This document shows positions 1-7,925 of a stretch of DNA of 64,000 bases, one piece after another. A model generated the notes under the pieces. It saw only the letters and a program-made list of their open reading frames with translations, was not told the origin of the DNA and did not search any database. The stretch's first letter is position 1. Every line of letters begins with the position of its first letter. The position numbers and the translations under genes are program-made. Source of the DNA: Iodobacter arcticus (GTDB lineage: Bacteria; Pseudomonadota; Gammaproteobacteria; Burkholderiales; Chitinibacteraceae); contig NZ_JBHTBQ010000007.1 in assembly GCF_042664895.1 (NCBI RefSeq), positions 14,391 through 78,390 on the forward strand, written 5' to 3'.

Positions 1-816
1 GTTGCACTCAGTAGTATTCCCTTTGCGCTATGGATTTACACCATCATTCTTTTTATTGCCGCGCTATCTGCTTTTGCGATTCCCCCCATCAAACCCGCAG
101 CTAAAACCCGTGGCCAATGGCACGCAGAAGTACACGCAGGCTTACGCGCAAAGTGGGAAATTCCGATTGATCGCAGTTGGACGATTTACGCCTTTTTTAG
201 CATGATGTTTTTCTCTCCCGCACTAGGCATGCTACTGCCTTTGAAAGTTCATTCACTCAAGTTAAATGCCAGCTGGCTGGGCGCTACCGAAGCAGCCTTA
301 GGCTTAGGTATGCTAATTGGCGCTTTTTGGGGCGCTCAGAAAGTCATTCTGGCTCATGGGCGGTTTCGTGCCTGCATGGGGGCCGTTATGGTGTCGGCGC
401 TGATTATTATTGGCGTTGCACTCAGCATGCAAGGCTGGCTTTTAGTACTGGGATTTGGTTTGGCTGGGTTTTCAATCTCAATTAGCCAGCTGGTTGGGCA
501 AACACACCGCCAACTAGCTGTGCCCGATCATTTTCGCAGCCGTTTTTCTTCGGTCAATATGATGGTGATGCAAATTTCTGGCATGTTAGGGCCGGCCATC
601 GCAGGCATTGCTTTGGGTGTTTTGGATATCAGCGCTGTCTATGCAGGCTTTGGGATTTGCTTACTTCTCATTGCTATGCTCTTTCCGCTCGTACCTGGCA
701 TCCAACACTTTTTGGCACTCGATCACCACGAAGTAAAAAACTGGTATGGCAAGCAACACCCCGAGCTATTTGATTTAGTTGCGCCAGAAAAACTGGATTT
801 ACAAAAGAACCCGTAA
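1..816 (+). CDS. MFS transporter, C-terminal part (cut by window start)
   Basis: The frame is open from base 1 without a start codon, so only the last 271 residues are present. They contain several long hydrophobic segments separated by short basic loops, including a GLGMLIGAFWGAQK segment and an SRFSSVNMMVMQISGMLGPA segment typical of the second six-helix half of a major facilitator. It should be an inner-membrane secondary transporter; the substrate cannot be told from this half. The protein ends in a soluble tail rich in charged residues (LDHHEVKNWYGKQHPELFD). About 200 bases separate it from ftsK on the same strand. An in-frame ATG at 202 is internal, because clear protein sequence continues upstream of it. 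Confidence 0.8.
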   Translation, partial: VALSSIPFALWIYTIILFIAALSAFAIPPIKPAAKTRGQWHAEVHAGLRAKWEIPIDRSWTIYAFFSMMFFSPALGMLLPLKVHSLKLNASWLGATEAALGLGMLIGAFWGAQKVILAHGRFRACMGAVMVSALIIIGVALSMQGWLLVLGFGLAGFSISISQLVGQTHRQLAVPDHFRSRFSSVNMMVMQISGMLGPAIAGIALGVLDISAVYAGFGICLLLIAMLFPLVPGIQHFLALDHHEVKNWYGKQHPELFDLVAPEKLDLQKNP

Positions 817-1017
817 TGCCTCAGGTAGGTATAAAAACACGAGTAATTTGGGCGCTTTTGCGCCTGAATGCCCTATAAAAAAGCGTTGATCTGTTTTTTA
901 GCTCGCCCCACAAAAACAAGTGCAGTAAGCTCTGGCCTTTTTGCTGATTGGCGTTATCCCTGAGGAAGCGGATAATGCCGGTTCTGCCTATTTCTGCCGT
1001 CTTGGATTTGTAAAAAC

Positions 1018-3969
1018 ATGCCTATTCGATTCATTTCCCGAATCAACCACCTATTGCAAACGGCCCGTTTAGCTTGGCTTTGCCCTGCTTTTATTTTAAT
1101 CGTGCTACTTGGGTTCAATCCGCACATTGGCCTCGCCGCCTGGCTTTGCGCATTTTTTGCATTAGAGCGGGTATGGAAGCCACAAAAACAATCCACAATT
1201 GCATATATCGGCTTTGCCATTACCCTTGCCACGCTGGCGGGTGGGCAAAGCTTATTGGGCTATTCGGCTATTTTATCGGCGCTGCTTTTTTCAGTCGGGC
1301 TGGGCTTGGGTGTACCGCTATGGCGACAAAAACCATGGAGCGACATCCTTGAGCGTACTGGCCTCGCCATTGAAACAGGCTGGCAAGCAATCATTGCAGG
1401 GATTAAAGCGCAATTTGACCCGAACCATCACGATGATTCTGACGCGCCTGAAGCAAGTGAAGAAGAAAGCGAAGCAGACTGGGATGATGAAGAGATCAAA
1501 GAAGCCGCCGTTGCAGAGCTTGCTGCCACCTCTACAAGCCCAAGCCCGCATCGTACTCAGCGTGGTGCAGCAAGCGCTGTGCCCACTCCATTGCCACCAC
1601 ATGCACAGCCAACCAGCCCTATTGCGCTCAATAGCCAGCCACCCATCCATAAGGACGAGCTATTTCAGCACTTTAAAAACACAACGCCAGCGGCTGCGCC
1701 AGCAGCCAACCCGCTGCCTTTGATTGATTTATCCCAAATCCGGCAACATTTACAAAGTGATCATCGGGTAAAGAGCCATATCGAACGGCCTCGCCCAAGT
1801 GCGCCTGCTGCCTTACCGCTGATTGCGAGTGAAGAAATTCATCAGCGCTTATCTGCCATACACGGCAAAACAACAGAGCCTGCACCGCTTCCGAGCCGCA
1901 GCCCCAAAGTCAGCACGCCCATTAAAGCCAGCCCGCGTTTATTTCAACTCGGGCCAAAAATCGCCCCGCCGCTTGTGACACGCACTGAGCCCACGTTCAG
2001 TGATTTACCCCTCTCCCCGCCGCTTGCAAACATAGCCGAGCAAGAAATTGCTCTGACCAGCGCATTATCGGTCGCTCCGCCCGCCGACACGATAGCAGCG
2101 CCTGTGCCGCTTCACTGGGAGCCTAGCGAAACCATTACGCTGCAAGCCATTATTGAGCCAGAACCTCTACCCAGCCCGACTCCGGCAGTCGTACTCTTGC
2201 TAGAAGAACCAGAGGCCATTAGCCCACCACCAGCGCTTTACCAAGCCCCTTTAGTACCAACAATGGCGTCATTGCTGATCGAGCCTGATGTAATCGCAAC
2301 AAGCACGATTCCAGAGCCGCTGGAAGCAGCAGCTATTCCAGCGCCTATTCCAGCCAACACGCCTACCCCTATCGTTGCAGCAACAGTTCAAGCAACACGC
2401 CCTAGCACACCAGAGAATGCGCTCACTTGGTCTAAACCGCCTACACCCGCTCCACGACCACCTGCCGAGCCTGTGCACTATAGCGACGACTTTATGCCGT
2501 CCCTTAGCCTATTGCACCCGCCAGACCCTGCGATAGAAACCATCAGCCAGGACGATCTTTTAGACCGTGGCATTTTGATTGAAGAAAAGCTAGCCGAGTT
2601 TCGAGTAAAAGCCTCGGTGCTGGATGCTTACGCTGGCCCAGTCATTACCCGCTACGAGATCGAACCTGCCGTTGGGGTGCGTGGCGCACAGATTGTCAAT
2701 TTAATGAAAGACTTAGCACGCGCCTTGGGACTCGTTTCCATCCGTGTGGTCGAAACCATTCCTGGCAAAACCTGCATGGGGCTGGAATTACCCAACCCCA
2801 CACGGCAAATGATTCGCTTGTCCGAGATTTTATCGTCCGATGTTTATCTGCAAAATCAAAGCAAGCTGACCATTGCACTGGGCAAAGATATTACCGGCGC
2901 ACCTGTCGTCACAGATCTTGCCAAAGCGCCGCATATGCTGGTGGCAGGCACAACGGGCTCGGGTAAATCGGTTGGCGTGAATGCGATGATTTTATCGCTG
3001 CTGTATAAAGCCACGCCCGAAGAAGTGCGCTTTATTATGGTCGACCCAAAGATGTTGGAATTATCGGTTTACGATGGCATTCCCCACCTGCTTGCGCCAG
3101 TAGTCACCGATATGAAGCTGGCCGCCAATGCCTTGAACTGGTGCGTGGCTGAAATGGAAAAACGCTATCGCTTACTTAGTACTTTTGGCGTCAGGAATCT
3201 AGCAGGCTTCAACCAAAAGATTCGCGAAGCCGAGCAGCGTGGCGAGCGGCTAACTAATCCATTCTCATTAACGCCCGACGAGCCAGAAGCGCTTGAGCAT
3301 CTGCCGTTTATTGTGGTGGTAGTCGATGAATTTGCCGACCTGATGATGGTGGCAGGCAAAAAAATTGAAGAGCTGATTGCCCGCCTGGCACAAAAGGCCC
3401 GCGCCGCAGGAATTCATCTAATTTTGGCGACGCAACGCCCCTCGGTAGATGTGATTACCGGCCTGATTAAAGCCAATATCCCAACGCGCTTAGCGTTTCA
3501 AGTTTCCAGCAAGATCGATAGCCGCACCATTCTCGATCAAATGGGCGCAGAAGCGCTGCTTGGGCAAGGCGATATGCTGTTCTTGCCGCCCGGTTCTGGC
3601 TACCCGCAGCGCATTCACGGCGCTTTTGTTGATGACAACGAAGTACACCGCGTGGTGGAACATCTCAAGCAGTTTGGCGAGCCTAATTATATTGATGGCG
3701 TATTAAATGGTGGCTTTGATGCCGAAGCCAGTGCATCCAATATCAATAACAACAATGAAGGCAGTGAAAGCGATCCGCTCTACGACGAAGCCGTGGCTTT
3801 AGTGCTCAAAAGCCGCCGCGCCTCCATCTCGGCGGTGCAGCGCCAGCTTAGAATCGGCTATAACCGCGCAGCAAGATTGATCGATCAAATGGAAAACGCT
3901 GGTATCGTCAGCCAGATGGAAAGCAATGGCAATCGCACGGTATTAGCCCCTCCAGCGATGGAATCGTGA
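1018..3969 (+). CDS. ftsK: DNA translocase FtsK
   Basis: Septal DNA pump that moves chromosome ends through the closing septum and activates XerCD at dif. The 983-residue protein has about four hydrophobic segments in residues 15-105, then a long acidic and Pro/Ala-rich linker (about 135-500), then the motor. The Walker A motif GTTGSGKS lies near residue 644 and the Walker B stretch VVVVDEFADLMM near 770. The C-terminal 70 residues (from LYDEAVALVLKSRRAS) match the winged-helix gamma domain that reads KOPS sequences. The linker is low-complexity and differs widely between species. Family assignment is secure. Confidence 0.96.
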   Translation: MPIRFISRINHLLQTARLAWLCPAFILIVLLGFNPHIGLAAWLCAFFALERVWKPQKQSTIAYIGFAITLATLAGGQSLLGYSAILSALLFSVGLGLGVPLWRQKPWSDILERTGLAIETGWQAIIAGIKAQFDPNHHDDSDAPEASEEESEADWDDEEIKEAAVAELAATSTSPSPHRTQRGAASAVPTPLPPHAQPTSPIALNSQPPIHKDELFQHFKNTTPAAAPAANPLPLIDLSQIRQHLQSDHRVKSHIERPRPSAPAALPLIASEEIHQRLSAIHGKTTEPAPLPSRSPKVSTPIKASPRLFQLGPKIAPPLVTRTEPTFSDLPLSPPLANIAEQEIALTSALSVAPPADTIAAPVPLHWEPSETITLQAIIEPEPLPSPTPAVVLLLEEPEAISPPPALYQAPLVPTMASLLIEPDVIATSTIPEPLEAAAIPAPIPANTPTPIVAATVQATRPSTPENALTWSKPPTPAPRPPAEPVHYSDDFMPSLSLLHPPDPAIETISQDDLLDRGILIEEKLAEFRVKASVLDAYAGPVITRYEIEPAVGVRGAQIVNLMKDLARALGLVSIRVVETIPGKTCMGLELPNPTRQMIRLSEILSSDVYLQNQSKLTIALGKDITGAPVVTDLAKAPHMLVAGTTGSGKSVGVNAMILSLLYKATPEEVRFIMVDPKMLELSVYDGIPHLLAPVVTDMKLAANALNWCVAEMEKRYRLLSTFGVRNLAGFNQKIREAEQRGERLTNPFSLTPDEPEALEHLPFIVVVVDEFADLMMVAGKKIEELIARLAQKARAAGIHLILATQRPSVDVITGLIKANIPTRLAFQVSSKIDSRTILDQMGAEALLGQGDMLFLPPGSGYPQRIHGAFVDDNEVHRVVEHLKQFGEPNYIDGVLNGGFDAEASASNINNNNEGSESDPLYDEAVALVLKSRRASISAVQRQLRIGYNRAARLIDQMENAGIVSQMESNGNRTVLAPPAMES

Positions 3970-3980
3970 TCATACAAAAC

Positions 3981-4055
3981 GTAGGGTGGGCACAACGCTT
4001 TATCGTGCCCACGCGGTAGCACTGCCGCGTGGGCATAAAAACTTGCCCACCCTAC
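3981..4055. repeat. Palindromic intergenic repeat (GTAGGGTGGGCA ends)
   Basis: The element begins GTAGGGTGGGCA and ends TGCCCACCCTAC, with a second internal inverted pair (GCCCACGCGG / CCGCGTGGGC). The whole can fold as a nested stem just after ftsK. It belongs to a dispersed family seen several times in this window and may also help end ftsK transcription. Confidence 0.75.
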
Positions 4056-4159
4056 AAGTGCGTTGCTTCTTTTGAGTTACCGAAAACCAAGTATTTCCCT
4101 GCTCGCGCCCTTGTTTTTTCATGGCCTAAGCTTTCGTTTTTTATGAGTAGTCATTCAAT

Positions 4160-4567
4160 ATGCTGACAATCCGTTTTAACATTCCCGAAGCCGAGATGGA
4201 GTTCTCAGCGATCCGTGCTCAAGGCTCGGGAGGGCAGAATGTGAACAAGGTATCGAGTGCAGTGCATTTGCGCTTTGATATCACAGCCTCATCCCTGCCC
4301 TTACCACTGAAAGAGCGGCTGCTGGCGCTTGGCGATCAGCGGATTAATAAAGAAGGCGTGGTGGTGATTAAGGCGCAGCAATACCGCAGCCAGGAGCAAA
4401 ACCGCGCCGATGGTATTTTGCGTTTATTTGAATTAGTCGAAAGCGTCGCAACCGTCGCCGCCCCACGCAAAGCCACCCGCCCCACCAAGGGCTCGCAAAC
4501 AAGGCGGCTAGATAGTAAAAATAAGCGGGGAAGTATTAAGGCCTTGCGGGGCAAGGTGAGTGATTAG
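4160..4567 (+). CDS. arfB: Peptidyl-tRNA hydrolase ArfB (ribosome rescue)
   Basis: A 135-residue class-I release-factor homologue. The GGQ catalytic motif sits in GSGGQNVNKVSSAVHLRF (around residues 21-38), and the C-terminal tail is strongly basic (RKATRPTKGSQTRRLDSKNKR), as expected for the ArfB tail that enters the empty mRNA channel of stalled ribosomes. Length matches the family (about 135-140). It hydrolyses peptidyl-tRNA on ribosomes stalled without a stop codon. It is convergent with tcdA. No strong ribosome binding site is visible upstream of the ATG. Confidence 0.93.
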   Translation: MLTIRFNIPEAEMEFSAIRAQGSGGQNVNKVSSAVHLRFDITASSLPLPLKERLLALGDQRINKEGVVVIKAQQYRSQEQNRADGILRLFELVESVATVAAPRKATRPTKGSQTRRLDSKNKRGSIKALRGKVSD

Positions 4568-4613
4568 GCGACTTGTTCCTTATCTGCATCAACTTGGCGA
4601 TGCGCCTCGCTTT

Positions 4614-5411
4614 TTATTCTGCGGCCACGACAACGGTCTTGGCTAAATGCTTTAACACCTGCGCCGCAGCCACAAAGCCAAAGCAACCTGTTACCGCCAC
4701 AGAGGCACCGAAGCCGCCTTCGCACCCTAAACCTAGTGCTGCTTCGCTACTGTCAGGTTTTTGACCACATACGCTGCCATCAGGCTGAGGGTAAACGAGC
4801 TGCTCGGTGGAATACACGCATTCCACGCCCATTTTTTTGCCCTGCTGAGCAAAGCCATATTCGCGGCGCAGGATCGAGCGCACTTTAGATGCCAGCGGGT
4901 CATTAATGGTTTTGGATAAATCGACGACGGCAATTTGTGTCGGATCCGTTTGCCCGCCCGCGCCACCGGTCGTCACCAGGCGAATTTTGCGACGTTTGCA
5001 CCAAGCAATCATCGCCGCCTTGGTTTTAACCGAATCAATCGCATCAATAATCGCATCAAAGCCTCGGCCTAATGTTTCTTCAAAATTATCAATACTGACA
5101 AAATCTTCAATCCTATCCACGACGCATTCTGGATTAATCTGGGCAATTCGCTCCGCCAGTGCCGCCACTTTCATTCGCCCATAATTGCCTTCCAGCGCAG
5201 GCAGTTGACGATTGGTATTGGATACACAGATATCATCCAAATCAATCAGCGTGATACGGCCAATGCCCGAGCGCGCCAAGGCCTCTGCAGCCCAGGAGCC
5301 CACACCACCCACACCAACCACACAAACATGAGCCTGCCGGAAGCGCTCTAATGCGGGCAATCCATACAAACGGCCAATACCGCCAAAACGACGTTCAAAA
5401 GAAGTATCCAA
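4614..5411 (-). CDS. tcdA: tRNA threonylcarbamoyladenosine dehydratase TcdA
   Basis: E1-like (ThiF/MoeB fold) enzyme that cyclises t6A37 of ANN-decoding tRNAs to ct6A using ATP. The nucleotide-binding glycine motif GVGGVGSWAAEALARSG lies near residue 34, followed by LIDLDDICVSNTNRQ, which binds ATP and Mg. Length (265) is usual for TcdA/CsdL. The C terminus ends in a hydrophobic segment (ASVAVTGCFGFVAAAQVL). It is downstream of phaR on the same strand but separated from it by a terminator-like hairpin. Confidence 0.93.
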   Translation of the reverse strand: MDTSFERRFGGIGRLYGLPALERFRQAHVCVVGVGGVGSWAAEALARSGIGRITLIDLDDICVSNTNRQLPALEGNYGRMKVAALAERIAQINPECVVDRIEDFVSIDNFEETLGRGFDAIIDAIDSVKTKAAMIAWCKRRKIRLVTTGGAGGQTDPTQIAVVDLSKTINDPLASKVRSILRREYGFAQQGKKMGVECVYSTEQLVYPQPDGSVCGQKPDSSEAALGLGCEGGFGASVAVTGCFGFVAAAQVLKHLAKTVVVAAE

Positions 5412-5458
5412 AATTCAGCCTTTTACATAACAGCCGCTATTTTACCTGAGCCAAATAC

Positions 5459-5486
5459 AAAAGCGCCCCTCAGGGCGCTCTTTAAA
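5459..5486 (-). terminator. Rho-independent terminator after phaR
   Basis: On the minus strand AGCGCCC, a short loop and GGGCGCT are followed by a T-rich run. It lies directly downstream of the phaR stop codon and upstream of tcdA, so the two genes are probably separate transcripts. Confidence 0.7.
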
Positions 5487-5500
5487 TCGGATAAATAAGT

Positions 5501-6166
5501 TTAGCCTTTAGTTGCACGCCGCCGTGGAGCGGGCTTACTGACGGCAACTTCAGGCTCGGGCTGCTCTTTTGAAGCGGGCGGATCAGTCGGTTGTAATTCA
5601 TCTTCAGATAAAACCGAACCTTCTTTTCCATAACCGGGCATTCCCATGCCTGTGAATAAATGTCGGGCGCGATCTTGTAACTGTTGCTGCATATCCACAA
5701 ACATCGAGGTACTGCTTTCAAGGTAATTATTCATCATGCTTTGCATACCAGGGCCCTGAAACTTCATAAAGTCGCCCCAAAGGTTAGCATTCGAAAGCAT
5801 TGGGTTTTCACCCGTCATCACCGACTTAGCCTGCGTCTGTAAGCGACCTTGCATTTCTGCAAACAATTGCATGTTTTTATCTAGGTAATTCCCCATCACA
5901 CCTTGCATGGCGTTTCCGTAGAACCTAATGATTTGCGTCAGCACATCATAAGAAAACATAGGCATTCCGCCAGCTTCCTCTTCCATAATGACTTGTAGCA
6001 GCACACTGCGGGTGATGTCTTCTCCCCCTTTAGCATCCACGATCTGGATATCAATATTATCCAAAACCAGCTGTTTCACATCCACAAGCGTGATGTAACA
6101 GCTGGTGGCCGTGTCATACAGACGGCGATTCGGATACTTCTTGATCACGCGTTTTTCCACGCTCAT
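5501..6166 (-). CDS. phaR: Polyhydroxyalkanoate synthesis repressor PhaR
   Basis: DNA-binding repressor that also binds PHA granules and so couples phasin synthesis to polymer accumulation. The N terminus (KRVIKKYPNRRLYDTATSCY) is the hallmark PHB/PHA-accumulation regulator DNA-binding domain. It is followed by two PHB_acc repeats with MF.YD.L..II and YLDKN/YLESS motifs. The C-terminal tail (residues 175-221) is Pro/Glu/Ala-rich. It is divergent from the phasin gene across a ~210-base control region, the arrangement expected for a repressor and its target. Confidence 0.95.
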   Translation of the reverse strand: MSVEKRVIKKYPNRRLYDTATSCYITLVDVKQLVLDNIDIQIVDAKGGEDITRSVLLQVIMEEEAGGMPMFSYDVLTQIIRFYGNAMQGVMGNYLDKNMQLFAEMQGRLQTQAKSVMTGENPMLSNANLWGDFMKFQGPGMQSMMNNYLESSTSMFVDMQQQLQDRARHLFTGMGMPGYGKEGSVLSEDELQPTDPPASKEQPEPEVAVSKPAPRRRATKG

Positions 6167-6229
6167 TTTGCTGCCTCGTGTGTATATATAATTGTTGTGG
6201 GATGAGGATAGTCTGGACTATCTTTTCAT

Positions 6230-6305
6230 GCAACATGTTGCGATGCACAATTTATTTGACAAGCGAATAATCCTCTTCCAGAATAAGCGCTGATTGTGCA
6301 CTGCA
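6230..6305 (+). promoter_or_regulatory. Candidate phasin promoter with PhaR operators
   Basis: The phaR-phasin gap contains the 12-base palindrome GCAACATGTTGC (6230-6241), a perfect -35 hexamer TTGACA at 6256-6261 and, 17 bases on, CAGAAT (6279-6284, four of six matches to the -10 consensus). A second TGC/GCA-rich site TTGTGCACTGCAT (from 6294) would overlap the start of transcription. Known PhaR sites in other bacteria are TGC/GCA-rich repeats in phasin promoters. The role here is inferred from position and composition. Confidence 0.45.
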
Positions 6306-6378
6306 TCATAACTATGACGGCGTACAACTCGTTGGCAATACTTTAAATTAAACTGATCAACAGAAAGGATCCTTGAAA

Positions 6379-6951
6379 ATGACTACTGCACAACAACAAT
6401 TCTCCGCGTTCGCTACCGAGCAAGTTGAAGTGGCATTGCGTTTCGCACGCATTTCCATTGATTCTGCCGAACGGATCATGAAGCTGCAAGTTGAAATCGC
6501 AAAGAACAATCTTGAAACTGGTGCAAAAAACGCAAATGCACTGGTTGCAGTTAAAGACGCACAAGAAGCACTGACACTACGTCAGAAGCTCACAGAAGCA
6601 TCTATCGAACAAGCAACTAACTATTCCCGCAGCCTGTATGAAATCACTTCGCAAGCACAAGCTGAAACATCGCAACTGATTGAAGAGCGCACAACGGCTT
6701 TTAACAAGCACGTTGTATCTGGCTTAGATCAATTTGTTAAATCAGCACCTGCGGGCACTGATGTTGCTGTTGCTGCTGTGAAATCAACCTTGCAAGCAAC
6801 TGCAGCTGCGGTAGACAGCTTAACTAAAGCGGCTAAGCAAGTTGCTGATTTTGCAGATGCTTCAGTAAAAGCAGCAGGTACTGCCACTGCTGATGCAGTA
6901 AAAACCGCAGCAAAGAAAACCAACGGCGCAAGCAGCAGCGCTGCTGCTTAA
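6379..6951 (+). CDS. phaP: Phasin family protein (PHA granule coat)
   Basis: A 190-residue helical protein rich in Ala, Lys and Gln. The phasin signature region is in the first 110 residues (FARISIDSAERIMKLQVEIAKNNLETGAK and SRSLYEITSQAQAETSQ). It should coat polyhydroxyalkanoate granules and control their size. I chose the ATG at 6379 over an upstream TTG at 6373, because the AAAGGA ribosome site is about 9 bases from the ATG but only 3 from the TTG. The C terminus is an Ala/Lys repeat tail. It is divergent from phaR and followed by two hairpins, so it is probably a single-gene transcript. Confidence 0.92.
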   Translation: MTTAQQQFSAFATEQVEVALRFARISIDSAERIMKLQVEIAKNNLETGAKNANALVAVKDAQEALTLRQKLTEASIEQATNYSRSLYEITSQAQAETSQLIEERTTAFNKHVVSGLDQFVKSAPAGTDVAVAAVKSTLQATAAAVDSLTKAAKQVADFADASVKAAGTATADAVKTAAKKTNGASSSAAA

Positions 6952-6965
6952 TTTGCTACGCTTTA

Positions 6966-7026
6966 CCGTGTATTAATTGATACACGGACGATACAAAAGC
7001 CACGATTTTGATCGTGGCTTTTTTTG
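6966..7026 (+). terminator. Double hairpin ending the phasin transcript
   Basis: A first hairpin (CCGTGTAT / ATACACGG, 6966-6987) is followed by AAAGCCACGAT-TTTG-ATCGTGGCTTTTTTT (6996-7026), a canonical Rho-independent terminator. Confidence 0.9.
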
Positions 7027-7575
7027 CATTTTAGAGCATCAAGCTTCACCCCGGATAAATAGCTAAAGCGCAAAACAGGGGATGTTTCAAGACCTTGCGC
7101 GCCACACACAAATGACAATCAATTAATTTCTTACGAAAAAGAAAGCATTTCTTTCAACAAATAGGATACAAAAACCGATGTTTTTTTGGTTTTTTTACCA
7201 AGAAAGACATTGAGTTGATGCAGTAAGTGAAAGAGCCTTATACAATCGCCCCCAATTTAAAGGAACAGCTCAGATTAAAACTCTACTGTTCAATGATGGG
7301 CAATATGCTCATACTAAGGACATCAAAAGTCCCCTTGATAGACGTCAGCATTGCATCCGCCAGCCCTAATCAACCTTTTGATCAATCCTTGCTAAAAAAA
7401 ATTCCAAAATGAGCGCTTAGCGCTTATATATAAATGAATCACCCGCAGCTCATCATAGCCAGCCAAGTACCAGCCCGTTTAATGCGCTATTTTTAGCTAC
7501 ATTGTTTTCAATTCGCCATCGCAAGAAAACCCAAGATCAAAAGGCAAGCTCCTTTCATTTCCGATCTTTTATTCG
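7027..7575. other. 549-base gap without a convincing gene
   Basis: No clear gene is seen. A 61-codon GTG-start frame (7227-7412) has no recognisable protein character and no good ribosome site. The stretch contains T/A homopolymer runs (around 7170-7200), and a promoter for the following small gene could lie in it, but none is distinct enough to name. Confidence 0.5.
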
Positions 7576-7914
7576 ATGCTTCTAAAGCCGATCTTTTTTG
7601 CGTATAGCACTACAAAGGCATTCAGTAATTTGAAAGACTTAAATCAGAAGAAAGTTCTTCCACACCCATCTGTTCTTTTCTACAGCCCCGACGAAGAACG
7701 TCCAGAACCAGAAGCCTGGCATGTCATGCGCCAAACGGATGAATCCGCCCTGGCAAAAAAACTGGCCCGCCAACAACTAAGGCGTGAAGTATGGGAAAAA
7801 ATCAGCAGCAGAGCCGTTCAACTCTCCCTCGATGCTGATGATTTATATGAATGGGTGGTAGAACAAGCGGCACTTAAAACGCAAACCTCACAATTCCCTT
7901 GGTCTACGTTTTAA
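7576..7914 (+). CDS. Hypothetical small protein
   Basis: A 112-residue frame with no family I recognise. The C-terminal two thirds is charged and probably helical (LARQQLRREVWEKISSRAVQLSLDADD), which looks like real soluble protein. The first ~25 residues (LLKPIFFAYSTTKAFSN) are less convincing, so the true start may be further in. It stops 11 bases before the convergent ABC exporter gene. Confidence 0.5.
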   Translation: MLLKPIFFAYSTTKAFSNLKDLNQKKVLPHPSVLFYSPDEERPEPEAWHVMRQTDESALAKKLARQQLRREVWEKISSRAVQLSLDADDLYEWVVEQAALKTQTSQFPWSTF

Positions 7915-7925
7915 GTTTTATTTAA

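Noticed and set aside
7227..7412. 61-codon GTG frame between the phasin gene and the next small gene
   Set aside because: No ribosome site, no recognisable composition or motif, and an A/T-rich context make it a likely chance frame.
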